DNA of 64,000 bases. It comes from Levilactobacillus zymae DSM 19395 (GTDB lineage: Bacteria > Bacillota > Bacilli > Lactobacillales > Lactobacillaceae). The stretch lies in assembly GCF_001434115.1 (NCBI RefSeq), contig NZ_AZDW01000032.1, forward strand, positions 103,741 to 167,740, written 5' to 3'. Below the pieces are notes generated by a model. That model saw only the letters and a list, made by a program, of their open reading frames with translations, had not been told where the DNA came from and ran no database searches. Position numbers and translations under genes: made by a program. Position 1 is the first letter of the stretch, and each line of letters opens with the position of its first letter. Of the stretch, positions 24,902 through 33,169 are shown in pieces.

Positions 24902-25453
24902 ATGGCGTACCGCACACCACCGTTTATCACGCCATTCGCAATTTTATCGATGGCATTGGCACTCGGGGCCACCAACGTGGTGACCAACAGCGTGACGAAG
25001 ACCAACGAAGGCGCTAGTCGCGTGTCCACGACCAGTTCATCGTTATCGGGACAGTTCTCGGATAGTTCCGATAAGAAGAAGCCGAGTGACGATAGTAGTA
25101 AAAAGGATAAGAGCTCGGATTCTTCTGACAGTAGCAGTAAGGACAAGGCCTCTTCTGCCGATAGTTCCTCGACGGATACGCAAAGTTCATCGGCGGATAA
25201 CACGTCGGAATCCGGGGATGACACCACTACGACTACGGGCAACACCAGTACGGGTGGGACCACCACGTCCAAGAAGAAGTCGTCGAGTTCCACCACGACC
25301 ACGGGGAACACCAACAGCACCATGGACGACGATACCACAACGGGCAACGACACCACGTCGGATACCACGGGAACGACCGGTACCACGACCAATAACGCCA
25401 CGACGACGCAAGGAACCACCGATGATGGTGGGACCACGGACGGTGGCAATTAA
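24902..25453 (+). CDS. Secreted or surface Ser/Thr/Asp-rich low-complexity protein
   Basis: The 183-residue protein has an N-terminal hydrophobic segment (about residues 9-30, probably a signal peptide or anchor), then about 150 residues made almost only of Ser, Thr, Asp, Lys, Gly and Asn. There is a Ser/Asp/Lys part (residues 45-95) and a Thr/Gly/Asp/Asn part (residues 100-183), with no LPxTG motif. It is likely disordered and perhaps glycosylated. I recognise no domain. AAGGAGG precedes the ATG. It lies 20 bases before the next membrane protein gene and is probably co-transcribed with it. Confidence 0.75.
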   Translation: MAYRTPPFITPFAILSMALALGATNVVTNSVTKTNEGASRVSTTSSSLSGQFSDSSDKKKPSDDSSKKDKSSDSSDSSSKDKASSADSSSTDTQSSSADNTSESGDDTTTTTGNTSTGGTTTSKKKSSSSTTTTGNTNSTMDDDTTTGNDTTSDTTGTTGTTTNNATTTQGTTDDGGTTDGGN

Positions 25454-25473
25454 GCCAGAAAGGGGGACCGAAG

Positions 25474-26430
25474 ATGTTAAGCTTTCTTGATATGGTGAAC
25501 CATTACTTGGGGTACGTGAACGTCAGCGTTAAGCTCAAAAACCGGATCTATACGGTACTGGGCCTGCTGGGGGACTTCTACCTCTTTTACATCGCGGTGC
25601 GCTATCTGCAAAACGGCCATCCATTCTGGGGTCTATTGATCTTACTGGTGGCCATCATCTTGCTGTACTTCGCATTTTTGAACGGGGTCTACTACTTTAC
25701 CAAAAAGAAGGCGCCGTTTGATATTTCGCCCAAGATCGAAAAATTATTGGGGACGAAGCCTAAAGACGCCGAAGCGACCCAACCGCGGCGCAATAGTCTC
25801 GGCCGTAACATTCCGGCGAACGGCTATTTCGACGAGAAGAAGATTCTTCCCGGCAAACTGATGGCGACCCCGGTACAGCAACAAAACGTCCAAAACCTGG
25901 CGACCCAACTTCAGCAAAACCGGCTCTTGCGGCTGGACTACTCTGGCTTGGGCGACCGGGAAATCATGGAACAGGTGCAAAAGGACGGCAAGCCGGTTTA
26001 CGCTTCCGGTCCCGGCGTACTGATTCCGTACTTCGAAATGCAAAATGAAGATAACCACCTGGTGGTCTACGCGGGCTTGAACCAAGCCGACAAGCAGCCC
26101 GTGGGGACGGTCAGCACGGTGGGCCTACAAAACGTGAACGACGTACGCGACCAATTCAAGCTGTACCTGGCCAACGCAACGCTGGTCGGCGGACCGTTCA
26201 AGGTCGTTGGGCGGACCACGTTGATTGAACAGGACAACGACTTCGCGGTCGCCGTGCAACTGGCGTACAAGCACCAAGCGGAAGACCAACCCACCACGAC
26301 TGCGCGAACCGGTCAAACCCCGGCCACGACCACGACCCGGCGCCAACGGTACGACCAACAGGCCACGTCATCAGCAGCGTCTACTACGGATGACGAACCC
26401 ATGACGCGGCGGTCACGCTACCACCATTAA
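25474..26430 (+). CDS. Membrane protein of unknown function (possibly DUF6681)
   Basis: The 318-residue protein starts MLSFLDMVNHYLGYVNVS, with two membrane helices (about residues 30-75), followed by a soluble domain of about 200 residues and a Thr/Gln/Arg-rich disordered tail. The pattern resembles lactobacillus proteins labelled DUF6681, from memory and not checked. No catalytic motif is visible. GAAAGGGGG precedes the ATG. Together with the low-complexity surface protein upstream it suggests a lactobacillus-specific envelope unit. Confidence 0.7.
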   Translation: MLSFLDMVNHYLGYVNVSVKLKNRIYTVLGLLGDFYLFYIAVRYLQNGHPFWGLLILLVAIILLYFAFLNGVYYFTKKKAPFDISPKIEKLLGTKPKDAEATQPRRNSLGRNIPANGYFDEKKILPGKLMATPVQQQNVQNLATQLQQNRLLRLDYSGLGDREIMEQVQKDGKPVYASGPGVLIPYFEMQNEDNHLVVYAGLNQADKQPVGTVSTVGLQNVNDVRDQFKLYLANATLVGGPFKVVGRTTLIEQDNDFAVAVQLAYKHQAEDQPTTTARTGQTPATTTTRRQRYDQQATSSAASTTDDEPMTRRSRYHH

Positions 26431-26447
26431 ATTGAATCGTTTGACTT

Positions 26448-26477
26448 AAAGTTCTGGCTGCGGCCAGAACTTTTTTT
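26448..26477 (+). terminator. Rho-independent terminator
   Basis: AAAGTTCTGG and CCAGAACTTT form a ten-pair stem with a CTGCGG loop and a seven-T tail after the membrane protein gene. Confidence 0.9.
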
Positions 26478-26568
26478 GACCAGTCATCACCGGGCAAAAA
26501 CGGTTGGTAGGTAACTCTTTTGAGGGGATAACGACTTTGGCAAGGACGGGGCGAACGAGGTAATGTTT

Positions 26569-26597
26569 TTGACCGGCCTATTCTTTTGGTTTAAACT
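26569..26597 (+). promoter_or_regulatory. Promoter of the glutamine-type ABC operon
   Basis: TTGACC (26569-26574) and TAAACT (26592-26597) are 17 bases apart. The predicted start near 26604 leaves a structured leader of about 115 bases. Confidence 0.65.
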
Positions 26598-26638
26598 TTA
26601 ATTTAGACCCTGCAAATGTTCAAAAATTTGAGGAGCAG

Positions 26639-26698
26639 TAGGTACCACAATAACCTTAGTGGTGGGGCTACGGACCAACCGTCCGGAGCCCCAACCTA
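26639..26698 (+). ncRNA. Structured leader (three-way junction) of the glutamine-type ABC operon
   Basis: Three helices meet with almost no joining bases: TAGGT (26639-26643) with ACCTA (26694-26698), ACCAC with GTGGT (26644-26663), and GGGGCT..GGAC with GTCC..AGCCCC (26664-26692). The fold ends just before the ribosome binding site at 26705. It does not match a T-box or another riboswitch that I know, and it contains no clear terminator. A regulatory role is inferred. Confidence 0.45.
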
Positions 26699-26717
26699 TT
26701 CTAGTGGAGGGAAAAAT

Positions 26718-27455
26718 ATGTCAATGATTGAATTCCACAACGTGGAGAAGTATTACGGCGACTTTCACGCGTTGCATAATATCAACTTAACCATCGAGGC
26801 CGGTGAGACCGTCGTGCTGATCGGGCCATCCGGTTCCGGAAAGTCGACACTGATTCGTTCGGTGAACGGGTTGGAACGGATTCGTGAGGGTAAGCTGATC
26901 GTTAACGGCCAAGACCTCGCCAACCCGAAGACCGATATCAACCGGATTCGCAAGAACGTGGGGATGGTGTTCCAACACTTTAACCTGTACGCCAATAAGA
27001 CGATTCTGGAAAACATCATGTTGGCGCCTCGAATCGTGCTACACCGCGACGAGGAAGAAAACAAGAAGGTCGCGATGGAAATGCTCGACCGGGTGGGTCT
27101 GGCCGACCAAGCCCCTAAGATGCCCGCGCAATTATCCGGGGGGCAGCAGCAACGAATCGCCATTGCGCGGTCGTTAGCCATGAAACCCAAGTGTCTGTTG
27201 TTTGACGAACCTACCAGTGCGCTGGATCCGGAAATGGTCGACGATGTCTTGAACATCATGAAGACCATCGCCCGAGACTCCAGTATGACGTCGCTAGTCG
27301 TGACCCACGAAATGGGCTTCGCACGCGAAGTGGCCAACCGGGTGATTTTCATGGCCGATGGGCGGATCCTCGAAGACGATTCCAAGGACCAATTCTTTAA
27401 CGGTGAACCGACCAACGAACGGGCCCGTCAATTCTTAAGCAAGATTTTGCATTAA
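26718..27455 (+). CDS. glnQ: Polar amino acid ABC transporter ATP-binding protein (GlnQ-like)
   Basis: The 245-residue ATPase has Walker A GPSGSGKST, the signature LSGGQQQR, Walker B LLFDEPTSALD and the His switch VVTHEMGFA. GMVFQHFNLYANKTILENIMLAP is the Q-loop typical of GlnQ-type ATPases. The frame is open from 26616, but that part is leader RNA; GGAGG is placed correctly for the ATG at 26718. It is the first of four genes encoding a complete importer for glutamine or another polar amino acid. Confidence 0.92.
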   Translation: MSMIEFHNVEKYYGDFHALHNINLTIEAGETVVLIGPSGSGKSTLIRSVNGLERIREGKLIVNGQDLANPKTDINRIRKNVGMVFQHFNLYANKTILENIMLAPRIVLHRDEEENKKVAMEMLDRVGLADQAPKMPAQLSGGQQQRIAIARSLAMKPKCLLFDEPTSALDPEMVDDVLNIMKTIARDSSMTSLVVTHEMGFAREVANRVIFMADGRILEDDSKDQFFNGEPTNERARQFLSKILH

Positions 27456-27473
27456 TCAGGGAGGGACACGCTT

Positions 27474-28310
27474 ATGAAAAAATTAATGCGGCGCCTGGGC
27501 CTGGTTGTTGCTCTGCTGGCCCTCACCGTGGTCGTCAGTTCTTGTGGGTCCAAACCGTTGTCATCCCGGAACGTGTTAAAGGTTGATCAACAGTCCAAGA
27601 CCATTACCTGGGGGGTCAAGGCCGATACGCGGCTGTTTGGGCTACTCGATACTAAGGACGGCAAGATCAAGGGGTTTGAAATCGACCTTGCCAAGGCCAT
27701 CACGAAACAAATGCTGGGTTCTAAGGGGAAGGCTAAATTCATTCAGGTGACGAGTTCGACGCGGATGCCAATGTTGAAAAACGGGAACATCGACGCGATT
27801 ATTGCCACCATGACCAATACGCCGGAACGGCGCAAACAGGTCGCATTTAGCAATACTTACTTCTACGCCGGCCAGTCGTTACTGGTCAAAAAGGGCAGTA
27901 GGATTAAAAACGTTAAGGATCTTAATCAACAAAAGGGCACGGTCCTGGGGGTCGTGGGTTCGGACTCCGTGGAAAACGTGGCTAAAGTCGCACCAAACGC
28001 CAAGGTCTTACAATTGACCGACTACGCCCAGGCCATGACGGCCCTGAAATCGGGACAAGGTCAGGCGCTGACCACCGATAACGGGATTCTTTACGGGATG
28101 TCCGTTCAAAATCCGGACTACGTGGTCACCGGCGGCACGTTCGTTTCCGAACCGTACGGGATTGCCGTGGACAAGACCCAAACGCCGTTCCGCCAAGGCA
28201 TCAACCAGGCGATTGCGGAGTTGCGGGCTAACGGCCAATACCAGAAGATCCTGCACAAGTGGTTCCACAACGTCAAAGGCTTTGATTACGAGGAGGCGGC
28301 TCAAGAATGA
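27474..28310 (+). CDS. Polar amino acid ABC transporter substrate-binding lipoprotein
   Basis: The 278-residue protein has a lipoprotein signal (LALTVVVSSCGSK, lipobox VSSC with the Cys near residue 25) and the type-3 solute-binding fold. Family marks are KGFEIDLAKAI and TMTNTPERRKQVAFSNTYF, found in glutamine, glutamate and aspartate binding proteins. It presents the amino acid to the two permeases. It overlaps the first permease gene by four bases. Confidence 0.9.
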   Translation: MKKLMRRLGLVVALLALTVVVSSCGSKPLSSRNVLKVDQQSKTITWGVKADTRLFGLLDTKDGKIKGFEIDLAKAITKQMLGSKGKAKFIQVTSSTRMPMLKNGNIDAIIATMTNTPERRKQVAFSNTYFYAGQSLLVKKGSRIKNVKDLNQQKGTVLGVVGSDSVENVAKVAPNAKVLQLTDYAQAMTALKSGQGQALTTDNGILYGMSVQNPDYVVTGGTFVSEPYGIAVDKTQTPFRQGINQAIAELRANGQYQKILHKWFHNVKGFDYEEAAQE

Positions 28311-28945
28311 TTCATATTTTTCAAGCTTACGGTGGCACCCTCCTTTACGGGTTGGGCCAAACGCTGTTATGTAGTGTGATTGCACTGATCTTTAGTTTGA
28401 TTATTGGGACCTTCTTCGCCTTGCTCGAAGAATCGCCGAATAAGTTCGCCCGGGGAGTGGCCCGGGTCTACATCGAAGTCTTCCGGAACATCCCGTTGCT
28501 GGTGATTACCATGTTCTTCTACGTGGTGATTCCGCTGTACGTCTTAAAGATGAACGGGTTTACCGCCGGCACCATTGGGTTAACGCTCTACACCTCGGCA
28601 TTTATCGCCGAAACCGTGCGGGCGGGGATTCAATCCGTCGACCCTGGCCAGATGGAAGGGGCCCGCTCCAACGGGTTGACCTTCTGGCAGTCGATGCGCT
28701 ACATCGTCTTGCCCCAAGCCTTCCGGTACGTGATTCCGCCACTGGGTAACCAGTTCGTGAACCTGGTCAAGAATTCGTCGACCTTAGCCTTCGTGGGTGG
28801 GTTCGACCTGATGTACCAGGGGAACTCGATCGCCTCGAGTTCGCTGGAGACCATGGCGGCCTATTCCGCCGTTGGGGTCCTTTACCTGATCATCACCATG
28901 CCGATCAGTTACTACATGCGCTACTTGGAAAAGCGTTTAGCTTAG
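28307..28945 (+). CDS. Polar amino acid ABC transporter permease 1
   Basis: The 212-residue protein has about five membrane helices and the HisM/GlnP-type EAA loop MEGARSNGLTFWQSMRYIVLPQAFR. NIPLLVITMFFYVVIPL is the usual early block. It pairs with the second permease to form a heterodimeric channel served by the ATPase at 26718. Start overlap (ATGA) shows coupling to the binding-protein gene. Confidence 0.9.
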   Translation: MIHIFQAYGGTLLYGLGQTLLCSVIALIFSLIIGTFFALLEESPNKFARGVARVYIEVFRNIPLLVITMFFYVVIPLYVLKMNGFTAGTIGLTLYTSAFIAETVRAGIQSVDPGQMEGARSNGLTFWQSMRYIVLPQAFRYVIPPLGNQFVNLVKNSSTLAFVGGFDLMYQGNSIASSSLETMAAYSAVGVLYLIITMPISYYMRYLEKRLA

Positions 28946-28959
28946 GGGAGGATTAAACC

Positions 28960-29616
28960 ATGCTGAATAATTTTATTGCCGCATACTCCCCGGATAACTT
29001 ACGCTACCTGTTCGGTGGCCTGGGGATCACCATCTTGGTATCGGTGGCCTCCATCATCGGGAGTTTCATTATTGGCGCCATCTTAGGGGTCATCCGCTAC
29101 GTTAAGATCAAGTATTTTTCCGCGATTGTCGGGTTTGTGATCGACGTGATTCGGAACCTACCGTTAATTTTGATTCTGTTCTTTATCTACTTTGGTCTGC
29201 CGAACCTGGGGGTCAAACCTGAGGTGATTCCGGCCGCCATTCTGGCCATGACGATCTTTGAATCCGCCATGTTGGCCGAAATCGTGCGGTCGGGGATTCA
29301 GGCCGTGGATCCCGGCCAGATGGAAGGGGCCCGGGCCAACGGGTTGACCTACTGGCAGGGATTGTGGCACATCGTGTTGCCCCAGGCCATGGTCAAGATG
29401 ATTCCGGCGATTGTGAGTCAGTTCATCTCGCTGGTCAAGGATACCTCGTTAGCGACCATCATCTTGTTGCCAGAAATGCTGTACCGGTCGCAAATCATTT
29501 ACGGGCAAAACACCAACTACATCATTCCGATGTTCGTGGCGATTGCGTTGCTGTACTTCATCGTCTGCTACGCGTTGTCCGTACTCGCTCGGTACCTCGA
29601 AAAGCGTCAGGCGTAA
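28960..29616 (+). CDS. Polar amino acid ABC transporter permease 2
   Basis: The 218-residue paralogue of the preceding gene carries the EAA loop MEGARANGLTYWQGLWHIVLPQAM and the block RNLPLILILFFIYFGLP. It starts 14 bases after permease 1 with GGGGAGG in front. It completes the transporter and is followed by a strong terminator. Confidence 0.9.
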   Translation: MLNNFIAAYSPDNLRYLFGGLGITILVSVASIIGSFIIGAILGVIRYVKIKYFSAIVGFVIDVIRNLPLILILFFIYFGLPNLGVKPEVIPAAILAMTIFESAMLAEIVRSGIQAVDPGQMEGARANGLTYWQGLWHIVLPQAMVKMIPAIVSQFISLVKDTSLATIILLPEMLYRSQIIYGQNTNYIIPMFVAIALLYFIVCYALSVLARYLEKRQA

Positions 29617-29642
29617 CTAAGGGATTTAACGACTTAGCAATT

Positions 29643-29681
29643 AAACCGGAACCAGTCTTGATGATTGGTTCCGGTTTTTTT
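29643..29681 (+). terminator. Rho-independent terminator
   Basis: AAACCGGAACCA and TGGTTCCGGTTT form a 12-pair stem with a seven-T tail, ending the amino acid transporter operon. Confidence 0.92.
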
Positions 29682-29723
29682 GCGGCGGCAGTCGCACCCA
29701 CAATGGGCGGTGAAAACGCCCTA

Positions 29724-29746
29724 TATAATAGAAGAAAACGCTTACA
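29724..29746. promoter_or_regulatory. Orphan TATAAT plus cre-like site
   Basis: TATAAT (29724-29729) is followed at once by AAGAAAACGCTTACA (29732-29746), which fits the catabolite-responsive element consensus with one mismatch. No gene lies downstream on the plus strand before the convergent hflX end. It may drive a small RNA under CcpA control or be coincidental. Confidence 0.35.
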
Positions 29747-29800
29747 AAAAACAAGCTTAATTGTCGATTGACCCGGAAGTTTCAACGTTTGGCGGTCACC

Positions 29801-29829
29801 AAAAAGGACCCGCGATTTACCGCGGGCCC
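29801..29829 (-). terminator. Terminator of hflX
   Basis: On the minus strand GGGCCCGCG and CGCGGGTCC pair over nine bases with a six-base loop and a TTTTT tail, about 35 bases after the hflX stop codon. Confidence 0.85.
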
Positions 29830-29862
29830 TGGTTATTTTGAACGAGAATCGGTGCAATCAGC

Positions 29863-31155
29863 CTAGTCTTCACTCGGCGCATCGGTTACCACGTACTGTC
29901 TGAAGCGGTTGAAATCGGCCTGGGGCAGTTCCACGCGCATGGCAGTTCCCGTGGCCTGGTAGTCCGTGCTGAGGACGTTCGCGTGGTCGTTTAGGTAGGC
30001 CACCACGTCACCGGCGTCAAACGGAATCAAGAAGTTGGCCGTCACGTAATTGTGGAAGACCTTTTCCTTCATGGTCTGGACCAACATATCGATGGACGCG
30101 TCGTCTTTGGCCGAGAGAATCAGTTGGTCGCCCGCTCGACTAGGGTAGGTGGCCGAAGTCAGGTCCGCCTTGTTGAAGACCGTGATCATCGGCACGTCGG
30201 TCACGCCAATCTCCTGTAAGGTCTTTTCCGTGGTGGCCATCATGGCCTCACGGTTGACGTCGGCGTAATCGACCACTTGGACTAACAGGTCGGCGTTGGC
30301 CGCTTCGGCTAACGTCGAACGGAAGGCCTTGACCAGGTTAGTGGGTAACTGGCTGACGAAGCCGACCGTGTCACTCAATAAGAGCTTCTTTTGGTCGGGG
30401 AAAATCAGTTGCCGGACACTGGTGTCCAGGGTCGCGAACAGCATGTTCTTGACGAACACCTGCTTGTCTTCGTTCTTGCCGAAGCGTTGGACTAAGGCGT
30501 TCATCAGCGTGGACTTACCGGCGTTGGTGTAGCCGACCAGGGCCACTGACGGTAACTGGTTGCGTTCACGTTGGGCGCGCTGCGTCTCGGCGGCCTGGTT
30601 GATTTCCTTTAGTTCATGGTTAACGTGGTTGATCGACCGTTGGATGGTCCGCCGACTCATTTCGGTCTGGGATTCCCCGGCCCCCCGGTTGGTGAAGCCA
30701 CCGCCACCGCCGCTCCCGGTCTGTTGGTCTAACCGTTGCGAGGCGCTGGTGTGCAGCCGCGGTAACTGGTACTGCAGCATGGCCAGTTGGACCTGTAACT
30801 TGGCTTCCCGGGACTGGGCCCGGTTGGCGAAGATTTCTAAAATCAAGCCGGTCCGGTCGATGATCCGGGCCTTGGTGCCGGCTTCGAGGTTTCGAATTTG
30901 GCTAGGGGTCAGCTCATCGTTGACCACGATGGTATCGACCCCGTCGTCAGCGACGATGGTGGCCAGTTCTTCCACCTTCCCGGTCCCGAAGTAGGTGCCG
31001 GGATTCGGCTTACTTAAGGCCTGTTGCACCTGTTCGACCACGGTCATGTTGTTGGCTTCGACCAGGGCGTCCAGTTCGGCCATGGCGTAGTCGAACGTGG
31101 CCTGTCCCGAGTTAAGGCCAATCGTAATGACGGGTGTTGCTGGTGTTTCATCCAT
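29863..31155 (-). CDS. hflX: GTPase HflX, ribosome-associated
   Basis: The 430-residue protein has the N-terminal HflX domain with KPNPGTYFGTGK and a GTPase domain with VGYTNAGKSTLMN (G1), DTVGF (G3) and FNKAD (G4). The glycine-rich loop GSGGGGGFTNRGAGESQ just before it is also typical. HflX splits or rescues stalled ribosomes under stress. GGAG precedes the ATG, and a TATACT -10 box lies at 31194-31189 on the minus strand. Confidence 0.95.
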   Translation of the reverse strand: MDETPATPVITIGLNSGQATFDYAMAELDALVEANNMTVVEQVQQALSKPNPGTYFGTGKVEELATIVADDGVDTIVVNDELTPSQIRNLEAGTKARIIDRTGLILEIFANRAQSREAKLQVQLAMLQYQLPRLHTSASQRLDQQTGSGGGGGFTNRGAGESQTEMSRRTIQRSINHVNHELKEINQAAETQRAQRERNQLPSVALVGYTNAGKSTLMNALVQRFGKNEDKQVFVKNMLFATLDTSVRQLIFPDQKKLLLSDTVGFVSQLPTNLVKAFRSTLAEAANADLLVQVVDYADVNREAMMATTEKTLQEIGVTDVPMITVFNKADLTSATYPSRAGDQLILSAKDDASIDMLVQTMKEKVFHNYVTANFLIPFDAGDVVAYLNDHANVLSTDYQATGTAMRVELPQADFNRFRQYVVTDAPSED

Positions 31156-31256
31156 ATGCTCACGCTCCTCATTATACTTATGGGCTCAGTATACCATGCA
31201 CTGGACCTTTCGGGGGGAATGTGGGTTAGGATACCTTACAAGATTAGAGGATAATG

Positions 31257-31285
31257 TTGATTCTCATCGAATTCCAATCTACGAT
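31257..31285 (+). promoter_or_regulatory. Promoter of oppA copy 1
   Basis: TTGATT (31257-31262) and TACGAT (31280-31285) are 17 bases apart. The -35 and the following CTCATCG match the promoter of copy 2, and the pattern is related to those of copies 3 and 4. Confidence 0.65.
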
Positions 31286-31329
31286 GGCCTCAACGTCGTT
31301 AAGAGAGACGTGAGGGGAGTTGAGTCGCA

Positions 31330-32970
31330 ATGAAATTATCAGCAATGGCCAAATTGGGGACTGTGGCCACACTCGCAACAATGTTATTGGCTGCCTGCGG
31401 AAATGGCGCCTCACCAGCTAAGTCGAGCACAGCTCAGGCCAAGAACCAAACGTTGACCTGGATGGAAAGTTCATCACTGACCAGCATGGACAACTCACTG
31501 GCCACCGATATTATTTCGGCCGAAACGTTGAATAACACCGGTGCCGGTCTGTTGAAGTTTGGGGCGGGCAACAAGACCTACCCGTCAGTCGCAACCCGGT
31601 ATACCAAGTCGAAGGATGGGAAAACCTACACCTTCTACCTACGGAAGTCCAAGTGGAGTAACGGGCAACCGGTAACCGCTAAGGACTTCGTCTACGGGTG
31701 GCAACGGACCGTTAATCCTAAGACCGGATCGCAGTATTCTTACCTGTACGCGGATATCAAGAACGACACCGCCATTTCGAAGGGTAAGGAGCCAGCTAGC
31801 GACCTTGGGGTGAAGGCGGAAGGAAACTATAAACTGGTGGTTAACTTGGTTCACCCAATCAGTTACTTCCCAACCCTAGTGGCCCAGGTTAGCTTCTTCC
31901 CGCAAAATAAGTCGGTCGTGCAAAAGTACGGCAAGGCCTATGCGGCCAACGCGCAAAATAACGTGTACAACGGGCCGTTTAAACTGACTTACTGGACCGG
32001 GACGTCGGATAACTGGACGTTGACCAAGAACCCGAGTTACTGGGACGCTAAGGGGGTTAAACTCCATCAACTGAAGTTTAGCGCTGTCAAGGATCCGCAA
32101 ACCGCGTTGAGCCAGTATCAAAGCGGTAAGCTGGACGCCATTTACCTGACGGGACAACAACCACGGAATTTGAAGTCCAATCCAGGTTACCGGTCCTTGA
32201 CTAGTGCCCGGGCGGCCTACGTGGAAATGAACGAGAAACACGATTCATTGATGCGCAACACCAAGGCACGGCAAGCGTTGTCCTTAGCCATCAACCGGAC
32301 CCAATTTACCAAGAAGGTCATGGCCGATGGGTCGATCCCCGCAACGGGAATCGTCACCAAGGGACTGGCGACCTACAAGGGCAAGGACTTCGCGACCGAA
32401 GCCACGGATCCAAGTGCTACGGCGTATGACCAAGCCAAGGCGAAGAAGCTGTGGGCCGAAGCGTTGAAGGAGACCGGGCGGAAGAGTTACAACATGACCT
32501 TGATGTCCGATGATACGCCAGTGGGCAAGAGTACGACCGAATACCTGCAAAGTGAATGGAGCAAGCTGCCTGGCCTGAAGGTCACCAACCAAAACATTCC
32601 GTACAAGACGCGGCTCGCGCGGTCGGCTGCGGGACAATTTGACGTCGTCGTTTCCCTGTGGGGCGCCGACTTCCCAGATCCAATCACCGACCTGCAACTG
32701 TTTACGTCGGGGAACACCTACAACAACGGTAAGTGGTCCAACAAGGCCTACGATAGCCTGATCAATAAGGTCACGACGACCGATGCCAACAACCCAGACA
32801 AGCGGTGGAACGAAATGGTTTCTGCGCAAAAGATCCTCTTGCAAAACGAAGGGATCATCCCGTTGTACCAAGGCGGCAAGCCACAATTGCTGAAGTCGAA
32901 GGTCAAGGACGTTGTGTACTACCCAATTGGGGCTAACTGGGACTTTAGTCACGCCTACATCTCGAAGTGA
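31330..32970 (+). CDS. oppA: Peptide ABC transporter substrate-binding lipoprotein OppA, copy 1
   Basis: The 546-residue lipoprotein has a signal with lipobox LLAACGNG (Cys near residue 22) and the type-5 solute-binding (OppA/DppA) fold. Typical blocks are KTYTFYLRKSKWSNGQPVTAKDFVYGWQR and DPQTALSQYQSGKLDAIYL. It captures oligopeptides outside the cell and passes them to OppBCDF. It has its own promoter and terminator, separate from the other three copies, and diverges from hflX. It is closest by eye to copy 2. Confidence 0.92.
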   Translation: MKLSAMAKLGTVATLATMLLAACGNGASPAKSSTAQAKNQTLTWMESSSLTSMDNSLATDIISAETLNNTGAGLLKFGAGNKTYPSVATRYTKSKDGKTYTFYLRKSKWSNGQPVTAKDFVYGWQRTVNPKTGSQYSYLYADIKNDTAISKGKEPASDLGVKAEGNYKLVVNLVHPISYFPTLVAQVSFFPQNKSVVQKYGKAYAANAQNNVYNGPFKLTYWTGTSDNWTLTKNPSYWDAKGVKLHQLKFSAVKDPQTALSQYQSGKLDAIYLTGQQPRNLKSNPGYRSLTSARAAYVEMNEKHDSLMRNTKARQALSLAINRTQFTKKVMADGSIPATGIVTKGLATYKGKDFATEATDPSATAYDQAKAKKLWAEALKETGRKSYNMTLMSDDTPVGKSTTEYLQSEWSKLPGLKVTNQNIPYKTRLARSAAGQFDVVVSLWGADFPDPITDLQLFTSGNTYNNGKWSNKAYDSLINKVTTTDANNPDKRWNEMVSAQKILLQNEGIIPLYQGGKPQLLKSKVKDVVYYPIGANWDFSHAYISK

Positions 32971-33012
32971 GGTCGCGGACAGACTAACTCTTAAAATTTG
33001 ATGATAAATGAG

Positions 33013-33048
33013 AAACGGGACCAATCCGGCGATTGGCCCCGTTTTTTT
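33013..33048 (+). terminator. Terminator after oppA copy 1
   Basis: AAACGGGACCAATC pairs with GATTGGCCCCGTTT (one mismatch) and a seven-T tail follows. Confidence 0.9.
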
Positions 33049-33091
33049 GGCATGTCCGCCAATTAAATTAATTAAAAATTAAAAAATACTA

Positions 33092-33120
33092 TTGATTCTC
33101 ATCGTTTTATCATTTATGAT
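33092..33120 (+). promoter_or_regulatory. Promoter of oppA copy 2
   Basis: TTGATT (33092-33097) and TATGAT (33115-33120) are 17 bases apart. The upstream 30 bases are very AT-rich, perhaps acting as an UP element. Confidence 0.7.
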
Positions 33121-33169
33121 GATGACATGCTGTATTGTTGATGGGTACATATTAGAGGGGTTGAAAGAT

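Noticed and set aside
24871..25449. 192-codon open frame, Val/Ser-rich, on the minus strand
   Set aside because: It is the mirror of the Ser/Thr/Asp-rich gene on the plus strand; such low-complexity coding stretches leave open antisense frames. The plus-strand frame has the ribosome binding site and signal segment.
25086..25490. 134-codon Arg/Pro-rich frame on the plus strand
   Set aside because: It is a shifted-frame shadow of the same repetitive gene, without a ribosome binding site.
32284..33024. 246-codon minus-strand frame opposite oppA copy 1
   Set aside because: It runs through the terminator and the coding strand of a clear oppA gene; no independent support.
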